Shown: piece after piece, positions 1-5,831 of the stretch
Numbering within the stretch: the stretch's first letter is position 1
How the letters are laid out: each line of letters begins with the position of its first letter
Source of the DNA: CALMEC01 sp964628685
Lineage (GTDB): Bacteria; Actinomycetota; Thermoleophilia; Miltoncostaeales; Miltoncostaeaceae
Length of the DNA: 13,277 nt
Direction of reading: 5' to 3'
Assembly (NCBI GenBank): GCA_964628685.1
Contig: CAZVNM010000016.1
Span: 1 to 13,277, forward strand
Program-made: the position numbers and the translations under genes
Notes under the pieces: generated by a model
Told to the model about the DNA's origin: nothing
Databases searched by the model: none
Seen by the model: only the letters and a program-made list of their open reading frames with translations

Positions 1-54
1 GAGAGCGTCGCGCTGGCAGCGCGAAGGTCACCGGTTCGATCCCGGTATCCTCCA
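1..54 (+). tRNA. tRNA-Ala (anticodon GGC), 3' part only
   Basis: The tRNA is cut by the left edge, so the acceptor 5' strand and most of the D-arm are missing. The anticodon stem is TCGCG/CGCGA (8-12 and 20-24). The loop CTGGCAG carries anticodon GGC at 15-17. A short variable loop follows, then a T-arm with stem ACCGG/CCGGT around the loop TTCGATC (35-41). The acceptor 3' strand is ATCCTCC (47-53) and the discriminator is A54. Position 70 of the standard numbering is T, which would give the G3:U70 pair that marks alanine tRNAs. CCA is not encoded. This is the likely host target of the element. Confidence 0.93.
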
Positions 55-1183
55 CCTCACCGGAAACCCCGCCTTGTGCGGGGTTTTCCTGTTCGGTGGG
101 GTGGTTGGTGGTCAGTCCAGACACCCAGGAGACACCCGCCCGCAACTCCGCGAGCCGCCACGCGGGTTCATCCAGGAGGACGTGGCCGTAGGTGTCGAGG
201 GTCTCGGACCGCTTCTTGTGGCCAGCGATCCTCGCGGTGAGTGCGACGTCGACGCCTGCGAGAAGCAGCAGGCTGATGTACCGGTGCCTGAGGTCATGGG
301 GGCTGTAGCTCGCGGTGCCGGCGGCGGTGCACGCCCGCGCCAACGCGTTGCGGAGGGTGTGGACGACGAGGCCAGGGAACACGCGCCGGTCCGGCCGCCG
401 GTCATCCGGCGGGCACAGGTCCGCGATACGGGCGGGCCAGTCCCCGACCAGCGGGATCCACCTCTGACCGCCGGTGCGGCCCTTCGTCCTGCCTGACGCG
501 ATCCTGATGCGCCGGCCGACGAGGTCGACGTCACCCCACGTGAGGGACCTGAGCTCCCCCAACCGCATGCCGGTCCGCTCGAGCAGCTCGACGTGCACCC
601 GGTAGCGGGGGGTGATGCACTGGAGGATCGCCTGGAACGTCTGCCACGACGGCGGCTCGAGCTGCACGTCGACGCGTTGCGGCAGCCGGAGCCTGCGGTC
701 ACGGGCCGGGTTGGGGTGGGGGAGGTCCTGGTGGTCGAGGGCTTGGCGGAGCGGGCCGAGGTACTGGTGGACGGTCGACGGTGCCAGCGGCTTGGCGGTG
801 AGGTGGTTGATCCACCCCTGAACTGTCGCGAGGGTGACGCGCTCGACCACGCACCCTGCGAGCGGCTGGTGCCCGTCGATCGCCGCGCGGACCTGCTTGT
901 GGACCTTCTCCTGTGACCGGCTCCTGGATGGGTAGGAGCCCGTGAACGCGTCGAACGCAGCGAGGACTGTCACCGCTGGCGGCGGCTCGACCAGCACCGT
1001 CGGGTCCGGGACCCGGCCGACGGCGAGCTCACCGTTCACGAAGTCCCGGGCGCGCTCCGCGAGCTTCTTCGACGGGTAGGCGCCCCAGTGGACGGGGGTG
1101 GTGGCGCCGCGGGGCTTCCACCGGACGTGCCACCGCTTCCCCGCCTTCACCCGGCGCTCCACGATGTACGCGCGCGGGCTCAC
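2..1183 (-). CDS. int: Tyrosine recombinase / phage integrase, 3' end beyond window
   Basis: This site-specific recombinase would integrate and excise the element at tRNA-Ala. The GTG start at 1183 overlaps the upstream stop by four bases (GTGA). Of the 394 codons in the window, residues ~1-65 are an AP2/arm-type N-terminal region (KRWHVRW, WGAYPSKKLAE), ~70-165 a SAM-like core-binding domain, and ~175-340 the catalytic domain. All catalytic residues are visible: R207 in RTGMRLGEL, K234, H296 and R299 in HDLRHR, H322 in AGHKK, and nucleophile Y332 in DTYGHV. Such enzymes usually stop 10-40 residues after the tyrosine. This frame instead stays open through the tRNA terminator and the tRNA itself to the window edge, adding at least 60 residues. 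The stop probably falls in the unseen 5' half of the tRNA. It is the last gene of the minus-strand operon. Confidence 0.95.
   Translation of the reverse strand, partial: MSPRAYIVERRVKAGKRWHVRWKPRGATTPVHWGAYPSKKLAERARDFVNGELAVGRVPDPTVLVEPPPAVTVLAAFDAFTGSYPSRSRSQEKVHKQVRAAIDGHQPLAGCVVERVTLATVQGWINHLTAKPLAPSTVHQYLGPLRQALDHQDLPHPNPARDRRLRLPQRVDVQLEPPSWQTFQAILQCITPRYRVHVELLERTGMRLGELRSLTWGDVDLVGRRIRIASGRTKGRTGGQRWIPLVGDWPARIADLCPPDDRRPDRRVFPGLVVHTLRNALARACTAAGTASYSPHDLRHRYISLLLLAGVDVALTARIAGHKKRSETLDTYGHVLLDEPAWRLAELRAGVSWVSGLTTNHPTEQENPAQGGVSGEVEDTGIEPVTFALPARRS
13..60. other. Probable attachment site (attL or attR) in the tRNA-Ala 3' end
   Basis: Tyrosine integrases of phages and islands commonly recombine within the anticodon-loop-to-3'-end part of a tRNA gene, and the element then restores that 3' end. 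Here a tyrosine integrase gene lies directly next to the 3' end of tRNA-Ala, which is the usual int-att arrangement. The exact core cannot be set because I see no second copy of this segment in the window. The boundaries given are inferred. Confidence 0.5.
64..87 (+). terminator. Rho-independent terminator after tRNA-Ala
   Basis: A perfect 9-bp hairpin, AAACCCCGC / GCGGGGTTT with loop CTTGT, starts 10 bases after the tRNA and ends in a T run (84-87). It would end tRNA transcription on the plus strand. It also lies inside the open 3' part of the integrase frame on the other strand, and its symmetry means it could act on transcripts from either side. Confidence 0.75.
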
Positions 1184-1389
1184 GCCGCCTCCCTCGTCGG
1201 GAACGGCGGGGTGGTGTGCGCGTCGAGCCACGCGTCCAGGACGTCCCGCCTGACGTACGCCTTCCGCGAGTCTGGTGGCGTGACGAGCGGGACGCGGTCG
1301 AACATCCGGTCGGTGTCGGCGCGCGTCAACCCGAGGCGCCGGCAGTCCGCCTTGGTGAGCAGCTCCTGGTGGTGGACGTGGGTGGTCAC
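1180..1389 (-). CDS. Small HTH protein, excisionase-like
   Basis: This 69-residue protein has a MerR/excisionase-type winged helix: a helix-turn-helix around LLTKADCRRLGLTRADTDRM, then a wing-like segment (VPLVTPPDSRKAYVRR) and a closing helix (DVLDAWLDAH). Its place directly upstream of int, with a four-base GTGA overlap at 1180-1183, is typical of an excisionase that steers the integrase toward excision. I chose the GTG at 1389 because it overlaps the transglycosylase stop by four bases, as at every other junction here. ATG codons at 1398, 1404 and 1413, near two GGAGG motifs, are alternatives that add 3-8 residues. The protein ends in Ala-Ala. Excisionase activity is inferred; a DNA-binding regulator is the alternative. 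Confidence 0.7.
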   Translation of the reverse strand: MTTHVHHQELLTKADCRRLGLTRADTDRMFDRVPLVTPPDSRKAYVRRDVLDAWLDAHTTPPFPTREAA

Positions 1390-1874
1390 GGTCGGCATGC
1401 CCATTGCCTCCATCCTCCGTCCTGCCGGACGAGCCACGCGGCGGCGAGTGCGCTCGCGTACGGGTTCCACAGCGACACGCTCCGGAACGGCGTGCCGGCG
1501 TACGTCGACGGGTAGAACTGCATGAGCCCGGACGCCGGTGACTTCGGGTTCTTCGCCCGCGGGTCCAGCCGTGATTCGCAGAACGCGACGGCACGGAGCT
1601 GGCGTTCCGGGACGTGGTAGACGATGCTCGCCACCCGGATGGCGCTCGACACGTCACCGTCCGCGCGGAGTGCGCGCGTCAGGCGGGCCCGCTCGCGCGC
1701 ATGGTGGCGGCGCTCCCGGGCGAGCTGCAAGCGGAGGTCCTGGGCGGTCACCGCCGCAGCCGGTGCGGCCTGGTCCTGCCCCTCGGCGACTCGGGCGCCC
1801 GCGGCGACACCGAGGGCGCCGATCGTCACGACGACGGCGGCGAGGCGGGCGGTGATCCCGGTGTCCCACCTCAT
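1386..1874 (-). CDS. Exported SLT-type lytic transglycosylase
   Basis: This 162-residue protein has an N-terminal signal or anchor helix (~8-28, hydrophobic after MRWDTGITAR), an Arg-rich helical linker (~45-72), and a C-terminal soluble lytic transglycosylase domain. The predicted catalytic glutamate is E100 in FCESRLDP. It is followed by GLMQF (116-120) and the WNPYASALAAAWLV helix typical of the fold. Enzymes of this family cleave the MurNAc-GlcNAc bond of peptidoglycan without hydrolysis. The start codon overlaps the upstream stop (ATGA, 1871-1874). Its position inside an early/integration operon, rather than with lysis or virion genes, is unusual. It may help DNA entry or open the wall locally, or it may belong to a lysis set. 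The fold assignment is firm; the role is open. Confidence 0.88.
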   Translation of the reverse strand: MRWDTGITARLAAVVVTIGALGVAAGARVAEGQDQAAPAAAVTAQDLRLQLARERRHHARERARLTRALRADGDVSSAIRVASIVYHVPERQLRAVAFCESRLDPRAKNPKSPASGLMQFYPSTYAGTPFRSVSLWNPYASALAAAWLVRQDGGWRQWACRP

Positions 1875-2071
1875 CGCCGCTGCTCCAGGGCCTCGGCGAC
1901 CGTCCGCTCGGACCAGCCGGTCATCAGCCGCTTGTTCGCACTGCGCGCGAGTACGACCAAGGCGTCGTGCACCTGGTCGTCAGTTGGCGCGGTATGAATC
2001 CACACCAGCGGCCCGAGCAGGTGGGTGAGCACGACGTTCACTGCGGTCGACTCGGTGACGGTCATGCTCAC
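1871..2071 (-). CDS. Small protein of unknown function
   Basis: This 66-residue protein is not recognised. It has a hydrophobic stretch (VNVVLTHLLGPLVWI, ~11-25) and a C-terminal helical part (SANKRLMTGWSERTVAEALEQ). The start is a GTG at 2071 overlapping the upstream stop (GTGA); an ATG two codons later is possible. Overlaps at both ends place it firmly in the operon, between another unknown gene and the transglycosylase. Confidence 0.7.
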   Translation of the reverse strand: MSMTVTESTAVNVVLTHLLGPLVWIHTAPTDDQVHDALVVLARSANKRLMTGWSERTVAEALEQRR

Positions 2072-2295
2072 GCCGCCACTCCCTCGCCGTCATCGTTGGT
2101 GATCGCCTCCCACAGGCGCGTGACGGTGTCTTCCAGTGTGCCGGCGACCGCCGGGCCGATCCACGTGCACCCGTTCGGGTTCAGAAACGACGCGGACGCC
2201 TTCCACTTGTCACCGCTGCGGGTGCGGGTGATCGCGACCGTTGCCTCCTGGTCGTCCGCCCACCGGCTGAGGTTGTGCAGCAGGTCGCTCATCAC
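2068..2295 (-). CDS. Small protein of unknown function
   Basis: This 75-residue soluble-looking protein is not recognised. It has mixed strands and helices (ATVAITRTRSGDKWKASASF; DTVTRLWEAITND) and ends in Ala-Ala. The junction reads GTGATG, so either GTG 2295 (four-base overlap) or ATG 2292 (one-base overlap) could be the start. AAGGCGG lies just upstream as a Shine-Dalgarno-like sequence inside the preceding gene. It sits directly downstream of the Gp3-like gene. Confidence 0.72.
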   Translation of the reverse strand: MMSDLLHNLSRWADDQEATVAITRTRSGDKWKASASFLNPNGCTWIGPAVAGTLEDTVTRLWEAITNDDGEGVAA

Positions 2296-3233
2296 GCCGC
2301 CTTCGGTCGAGTGGTGATGTCGGTGATCACCAGGTCGTAGACGGTGACGGGCATGTCGGTGCTGTCGCTTCCGTCGCCGCGGTACTTGGCGACGATCTCG
2401 CGGACCTCGTCGCGGGTGACGCCGTGGTCGCCGGCGAGCTTGAACAGGCGGCGGCGCTGCGCGTCGGTGATCGTCTTCTCACCCTCAGCCGATGGTGAGG
2501 ACTGCCCGTCGGCTGAGGGTGTCACCGCAGGCACAGTGGGGGTCGCCTGGGTGGACTCCGGGAGATTGGCGCCGCCGGCGGTGAGCGCGGGGCGCGGGAT
2601 GTCGCCGGATGTGAGCTGGTTGATGGTGACGTCCAGGTCGATGACCGGGACGATGAACCGGCGGGTCTCGCCGGCGGCCTTCCGGACGCGGTGGTCCAAC
2701 CGGAGCCGGCCGGTGAGCATGACGCTGCGGGCGCTCGCCTGACGGATCAGCTGGATGGTGCCTGGGAGCTCGATCGCCGCGTTCCACCCGTGCGACTCCA
2801 GGCGCCACACGCCGACGTCGGGGAGGTCGGGGATGATGACGTTCACCCTCGTCGTCGCCTTGCACTCCCGGTCGTCCGGGTCGCAGGCGCACGGTGTGTC
2901 GTCGATCATGTTCGTGACGCCGTCGCACCGGTGGGTGCATCCGCTGGTCTTCCACTGCTCGTACCATTGGGACACGGGTTCCGGTCCGGGTGGGATCGCG
3001 ATCGGCAGGACCGCCGCGCCGGTCATGAGTTCGTACTGGCCGGGGGTGGGGGCGTCCTTCCACTCCCGCACCGTTCCGCCGTACAGGTCGGCGGCGTGGT
3101 CCAGGAGCCCGCGGTTGGGGCTTGTGAGGCGGAACCGATCGAGTCGGCGGGGCTCGCCCTTCGGGCCCTTCTCACCCATCCGGATCCGGCCGAGTTCACG
3201 GAACCGCAGCTGCAGGTCGAGGATCGGGCTCAT
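2292..3233 (-). CDS. Gp3-like phage protein (recombination directionality factor family)
   Basis: This 313-residue protein starts at ATG 3233, overlapping the exonuclease stop (ATGA) after a strong AAGGAGG. The N-terminal two thirds have the hallmarks I associate with the Gp3-like family: LRFRELGRIRMGEKG at ~9-23, FRLTS, a QWYEQW segment (~89-94), a Cys cluster (C99, C103, C115, C117, C124) likely to bind metal, and GVWRLESHGWNAAIEL (~141-156). A Pro/Ser linker (~212-255) leads to a C-terminal helical module (ITDAQRRRLFKLAGDHGV) like those ending phage single-strand-annealing proteins. In phage phiC31, gp3 directs a serine integrase toward excision. Here the integrase is a tyrosine type, so a more general role with the adjacent nuclease in DNA recombination or replication is at least as likely. 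Confidence 0.8.
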   Translation of the reverse strand: MSPILDLQLRFRELGRIRMGEKGPKGEPRRLDRFRLTSPNRGLLDHAADLYGGTVREWKDAPTPGQYELMTGAAVLPIAIPPGPEPVSQWYEQWKTSGCTHRCDGVTNMIDDTPCACDPDDRECKATTRVNVIIPDLPDVGVWRLESHGWNAAIELPGTIQLIRQASARSVMLTGRLRLDHRVRKAAGETRRFIVPVIDLDVTINQLTSGDIPRPALTAGGANLPESTQATPTVPAVTPSADGQSSPSAEGEKTITDAQRRRLFKLAGDHGVTRDEVREIVAKYRGDGSDSTDMPVTVYDLVITDITTRPKAA

Positions 3234-4054
3234 GCGGCCTCCTTCAGCTGGTGGCGGCCGTCGGTGGCGCTCACGCCGTGACCTCCTTCGTTGGTGAGTT
3301 CGGTGATCGGGTCGCCGAGCAGCTCCTTCCCCATGGTTTGGAAGTGGTCGACGGCGCACGCCGCACGGAACGCGAGCCAGGCGGCGTCCCCGACGTCGAC
3401 GGGGATGACGCGAAGCGCGTCGGGGCGCAGGTGAACGACCAGGCCGCCGACGACGTCAGGGATCGGGTGCTCGTCCGTCTCGGGGCCGTGCCACTCGTAC
3501 CAGCGGCGGCCGCGGCGCGGTGTGACCTGCCGGGCCCCTGGGTGGTTCCTGATGGGGACGCAGAACTCGGCGTGCGCGTACGCCGCCATCTGCAACGCGA
3601 CCTCCGGGTACACGCCCTTCCCGGTCTTCACGTCCAGGATGTACCGGTCCCCGTCGACCGTGCAGATCCCGTCGAGCGTGCCGGCATAGGTGAGGGTGCG
3701 GTTGTAGACGGGCATCTCCGCCGCCTCCCACTCGACGTGGTGGTCGCGGACCCACCGGTCGAACAACCGCATATGGCTCTCCACCTCGAGCGGCCAGTGG
3801 AGCTCCTTCCCGAGGTTCGCGGCCTCGACGTAGGAGTGGACCATGGACCCGAGGTCGGCGGCGTCGGACGCCTCACGCCACGGCGCCTCCTTCAACCAGG
3901 CGATCGCTTCGACCTCGTCGAGGTCGAGCCAGTCGGTCTCGCGGGCCGCGGTCTCCGCTACCCGCTTCGCCGCCCAATAGGTGAGGGCGGGCTTCGGGAC
4001 GCCGCCGGACAGGATGCTCGTGACGCTCCGGTACTTCGTGGTGGTGTCGGTCAT
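3230..4054 (-). CDS. PD-(D/E)XK exonuclease (Cas4/RecB-like)
   Basis: This 274-residue protein has the RecB/Cas4-type nuclease motifs in order: H73 in LGSMVHSYVE, E113 in AEMPVYN, D128 in AGTLDGI, D141-x-K143 in YILDVKTGKG, and Q155/Y159 in LQMAAYAHA. The D...DxK...QxxxY set is the metal-dependent active site. The four cysteines that hold an iron-sulfur cluster in true Cas4 are not evident. The likely role is phage DNA end processing with the Gp3-like protein, whose C-terminus resembles annealing proteins and whose start overlaps this stop. The protein starts at ATG 4054, overlapping the upstream stop (ATGA), and ends in Ala-Ala. Confidence 0.87.
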   Translation of the reverse strand: MTDTTTKYRSVTSILSGGVPKPALTYWAAKRVAETAARETDWLDLDEVEAIAWLKEAPWREASDAADLGSMVHSYVEAANLGKELHWPLEVESHMRLFDRWVRDHHVEWEAAEMPVYNRTLTYAGTLDGICTVDGDRYILDVKTGKGVYPEVALQMAAYAHAEFCVPIRNHPGARQVTPRRGRRWYEWHGPETDEHPIPDVVGGLVVHLRPDALRVIPVDVGDAAWLAFRAACAVDHFQTMGKELLGDPITELTNEGGHGVSATDGRHQLKEAA

Positions 4055-4239
4055 CCCGCCACCGCCTCAGCGTCGACGGGGACCCCGAGGCGGCGCGCCA
4101 GCTTGATGGTGGTGGGCCACGTCGGGTCGATCGCCTCTCGCGCCTCCATGCGGGTGATGAGGTGCGCCCGCCACCGGAGGGACGAGTGCCGCGTCAGGGG
4201 GGACGCGGCCAGCCGCTCGAAGCGCTCCATGGTGGTCAT
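4051..4239 (-). CDS. Small basic protein of unknown function
   Basis: This 62-residue protein begins MTTMERFERLAA and carries a weak helix-turn-helix-like C-terminal half (TIKLARRLGVPVDAEAV), but I do not recognise the family. I chose ATG 4239 because it overlaps the upstream stop (ATGA). A GTG at 4254 would add five residues. It lies directly upstream of the exonuclease. Confidence 0.68.
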   Translation of the reverse strand: MTTMERFERLAASPLTRHSSLRWRAHLITRMEAREAIDPTWPTTIKLARRLGVPVDAEAVAG

Positions 4240-4466
4240 GTGATCACCTGCCACGCGACGCGGATCACCATGACGGCGACGAGGATGATGATGGTGACGA
4301 CCATCCAGTCCACCGCCCGGTCAATCATCTCGTCGAGTCGGGTGTCTGGGATGTGGGGGTGGTTGTCGCCGTCGGGGTGGTGGCCTGGTGCGAGTTGGTC
4401 ACGCCAACGGCGGCGGTCCCGCCACTCGCGGTCCATCTCCTCAAGGACCCGGCGAGGCGGGGTCAT
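4236..4466 (-). CDS. Small tail-anchored membrane protein
   Basis: This 76-residue protein has a charged N-terminal half (EEMDREWRDRRRWRDQ) and one hydrophobic helix at the C-terminus (MVVTIIILVAVMVIRVAW, ~54-71), so it is probably anchored in the membrane with its N-terminus in the cytoplasm. The ATG at 4466 overlaps the upstream stop (ATGA). The family is not recognised. Small membrane proteins in early phage operons often act in superinfection exclusion, but nothing in the sequence proves that here. Confidence 0.7.
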   Translation of the reverse strand: MTPPRRVLEEMDREWRDRRRWRDQLAPGHHPDGDNHPHIPDTRLDEMIDRAVDWMVVTIIILVAVMVIRVAWQVIT

Positions 4467-4717
4467 GCCGCACCCCCGAACGCGTGGCGGTGGACCTCTT
4501 GGGCCTGGTGGTCGTGCCACGCATCCACTTCGGCGTCGCACTCCTCCGGGGTGACCTCACCAAACGGCAGGCCCGAGGGGACGCTGGTCATGTCGATGCG
4601 GACGTCGTCACTGCGCCACGCGGGGAACGCCCGGGCGATGGCGGCGGCGTCCTGGGCGGACGGGGCGGTCACCCGCATCCGCTGCGTCCTGATCAGCTGG
4701 TACGTGGGCATGGTCAC
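4463..4717 (-). CDS. Small acidic protein of unknown function
   Basis: This 84-residue protein is not recognised. It begins with a beta-strand-like segment (TYQLIRTQRMRVTAPSAQDAAAIARAF) resembling the small SAQDA-type domains common in phage proteins, then has an acidic stretch (EVTPEECDAEVDAWHDHQAQ) and ends in Ala-Ala. The GTG at 4717 overlaps the upstream stop (GTGA) after AAGGCGG; an ATG two codons later is possible. Confidence 0.7.
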   Translation of the reverse strand: MTMPTYQLIRTQRMRVTAPSAQDAAAIARAFPAWRSDDVRIDMTSVPSGLPFGEVTPEECDAEVDAWHDHQAQEVHRHAFGGAA

Positions 4718-4923
4718 GCCGCCTTCGGGGTCAGACCGCCGCGGACGGTGCGCAGGTGCTGGTCGGCGGACCTGAGGTGGTCGGCGACCACTTCGATGGC
4801 GGCGATGAGGGTGCAGCGGGCGTCGACGAGGTCGAGGCAGGCGGCGTCGAGTTCTCCGCCGAGGGTGAGGGGCCGGCCACGGCGGCGGCGGCGCTCGGCG
4901 TCGAGGTTGACTGGGCGGGTCAT
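4714..4923 (-). CDS. Small helical protein of unknown function
   Basis: This 69-residue protein has an Arg-rich N-terminus (DAERRRRRGRP) and a long helix with regular leucine/alanine spacing (ELDAACLDLVDARCTLIAAIEVVADHL), so it may dimerise or bind nucleic acid. The family is not recognised. It starts at ATG 4923, overlapping the stop of the HTH gene (ATGA; GGAGCG is nearby), and ends in Ala-Ala. Confidence 0.7.
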   Translation of the reverse strand: MTRPVNLDAERRRRRGRPLTLGGELDAACLDLVDARCTLIAAIEVVADHLRSADQHLRTVRGGLTPKAA

Positions 4924-5228
4924 GGTGTTACGCTCCTTCGTGACTTGGCGGCGGCCCGCTTCTTCGCGGATTCGGGGCCGTCGCCGGTTTCCACACCGGC
5001 GGACGCCGAGGTGGCACAGTCGTCCACATGGAAAAACTCGTCCACGGGCACGTCGTAGACGCCGGCGAGTGCACCCAGGACATTCGCCCCAGGTGTGCCT
5101 TCACCGAGCTCCGCGCGGCTCAGCGTGCGGACTGCCACGCCTGCCGTTGCTGCCGCCTGCTCAAGCGTCTGCCGGGATGTGATCCGTGCGCTTCGGAGGC
5201 GTTGCGGTGAAAACACGAGCCGAGTCAT
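4920..5228 (-). CDS. Xre-family HTH regulator, first gene of the left operon
   Basis: This 102-residue protein has a Xre-type helix-turn-helix at ~9-62: RLRSARITSRQTLEQAAATA, then GVAVRTLSRAELGEGTPGANVLGALAGVYDVPVDEFF. A basic, low-complexity tail (ESAKKRAAAKSRRS) follows. The ATG at 5228 lies about eight bases below a -10 element, so the mRNA is probably leaderless. A perfect inverted repeat inside that promoter is a good candidate operator, for this protein or for the divergent regulator at 5336. By position it would be the Cro- or early-regulator-like half of a lysogeny switch. Which half represses the other cannot be told from the sequence. Confidence 0.85.
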   Translation of the reverse strand: MTRLVFSPQRLRSARITSRQTLEQAAATAGVAVRTLSRAELGEGTPGANVLGALAGVYDVPVDEFFHVDDCATSASAGVETGDGPESAKKRAAAKSRRSVTP

Positions 5229-5235
5229 GCACACC

Positions 5236-5263
5236 ACTCTACACGCAATACTCTGCGTGTCAA
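5236..5263 (-). promoter_or_regulatory. Promoter of the left operon
   Basis: Read on the minus strand, a perfect -35 TTGACA (5258-5263) is followed after 16 bp by TAGAGT (5236-5241) as -10. Transcription would begin around 5229, at or next to the ATG at 5228, giving a leaderless transcript, which is common in actinomycetes. Confidence 0.75.
5241..5260. promoter_or_regulatory. Operator candidate: perfect 7-bp inverted repeat
   Basis: ACACGCA (5241-5247), six bases, then TGCGTGT (5254-5260) form a perfect dyad that fills the spacer between the -35 and -10 of the left-operon promoter. A dimeric repressor bound here would block RNA polymerase directly. The two divergent HTH proteins beside it are the natural candidates. 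Confidence 0.65.
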
Positions 5264-5335
5264 GCACCACGTGATGAGATGTGCGCGGTCTTTGGCACGT
5301 GGCAGAGTCCGCGCGCAACAGTGACAATCAGCGGC

Positions 5336-5725
5336 GTGGATCACGCCGCGCTACGGCAGCGTTTCCTGACTGCCCGGCTCGCCGCCGGGCTCACCCAGGA
5401 AGACGTCGCCGCGAAGATGCAGGAGCACGGCGGTCCTCGCACAAGGACCGTCCAGGCGATCGAGGGCGGCCAGACGACGGACCCGCGGGCGACCACCCTC
5501 TTCGCCTTCTGCAAGGAGACCGGAGTGACCGCCGATTGGCTACTCGGGCTGAGCGACGCCGGCGGCCCTGACAATCAGGAGGCTGCGGAAGCAGCGGCTC
5601 GAGCCATCAGTGCGGCCGAAGATGCTCAGCGCACGCTCGCAGAGCAATCGCCACCCGCCCCATCGTCTCCACCGCCATCACGTGATGGTCGTCGTCGGTC
5701 GCAACGAGGGAAAGCAGCCGGGTGA
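5336..5725 (+). CDS. Xre-family HTH regulator divergent from the left operon
   Basis: This 129-residue protein has an HTH domain at ~2-70 (LRQRFLTARLAAGLTQEDVA, then RTRTVQAIEGG and TTLFAFCKETGVTADWLLGLSD). The Ala-rich helix and Pro/Ser/Arg-rich tail after it look unstructured. I chose GTG 5336 because the frame upstream crosses the promoter region; an ATG at 5279 is a weaker alternative. No clear Shine-Dalgarno sequence precedes it, and it may be leaderless from a -10-like GACAAT (5323-5328). The last 38 codons overlap an antisense ORF. By hand count their third positions are only about 45% G/C, against about 76% for the antisense frame, so this tail is under little coding constraint. By position it is the likely lysogeny repressor. 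Confidence 0.8.
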   Translation: MDHAALRQRFLTARLAAGLTQEDVAAKMQEHGGPRTRTVQAIEGGQTTDPRATTLFAFCKETGVTADWLLGLSDAGGPDNQEAAEAAARAISAAEDAQRTLAEQSPPAPSSPPPSRDGRRRSQRGKAAG

Positions 5726-5768
5726 GCTCGCGCGACGCTGCCTGGAGGGCATCTGGTGCGGACATCAT
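5607..5768 (-). CDS. Small antisense ORF a (helical, family of three)
   Basis: This 53-residue ORF begins Met-Met and overlaps the 3' end of the Xre gene tail to tail. An AGGGAA sits 8-9 bases before the ATG. The protein is helical (ALQAASRELTRLLSLV, then VMAVETMGRVAIALRACAEHL). Over the shared 38 codons its G/C at third positions is about 76%, against about 45% for the sense gene, which favours real coding. Similar ORFs lie in the same relative place at 8490-8696 (also ADMM at its start and L-L-T in the first helix) and, broken, at 6381-6507. The function is unknown. Confidence 0.45.
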   Translation of the reverse strand: MMSAPDALQAASRELTRLLSLVATDDDHHVMAVETMGRVAIALRACAEHLRPH

Positions 5769-5831
5769 GTCCGCTTCCCTGACCGCGTCAATCACGTCGC
5801 TCCTCCTCGATGAGCACCGCCTCGATGGCGG

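Noticed and set aside
112..702. Long open frame on the minus strand inside the integrase region.
   Set aside because: It is out of frame with the integrase motifs, is Ser/Arg-rich, and is a GC-bias shadow.
3234..3359. In-frame extension of the Gp3-like gene upstream of 3233.
   Set aside because: The extra 42 residues are Arg-rich antisense-like sequence inside the exonuclease gene. The ATG at 3233 has AAGGAGG and an ATGA overlap, and MSPILDL fits the family start.
3251..4243. 330-codon plus-strand frame opposite the exonuclease gene.
   Set aside because: It is the antisense shadow of a gene with clear nuclease motifs, with no domain of its own and no ribosome binding site.
5268..5301. Two CACGTG hexamers 28 bp apart between the divergent regulators.
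   Set aside because: Such a short palindrome is common in DNA of this composition. The flanks do not match, so I did not call an operator.
5186..5335. In-frame extension of the Xre gene at 5336 back to 5186.
   Set aside because: It would put coding sequence across the divergent promoter and the perfect operator dyad, and the extra residues look like no HTH N-terminus.
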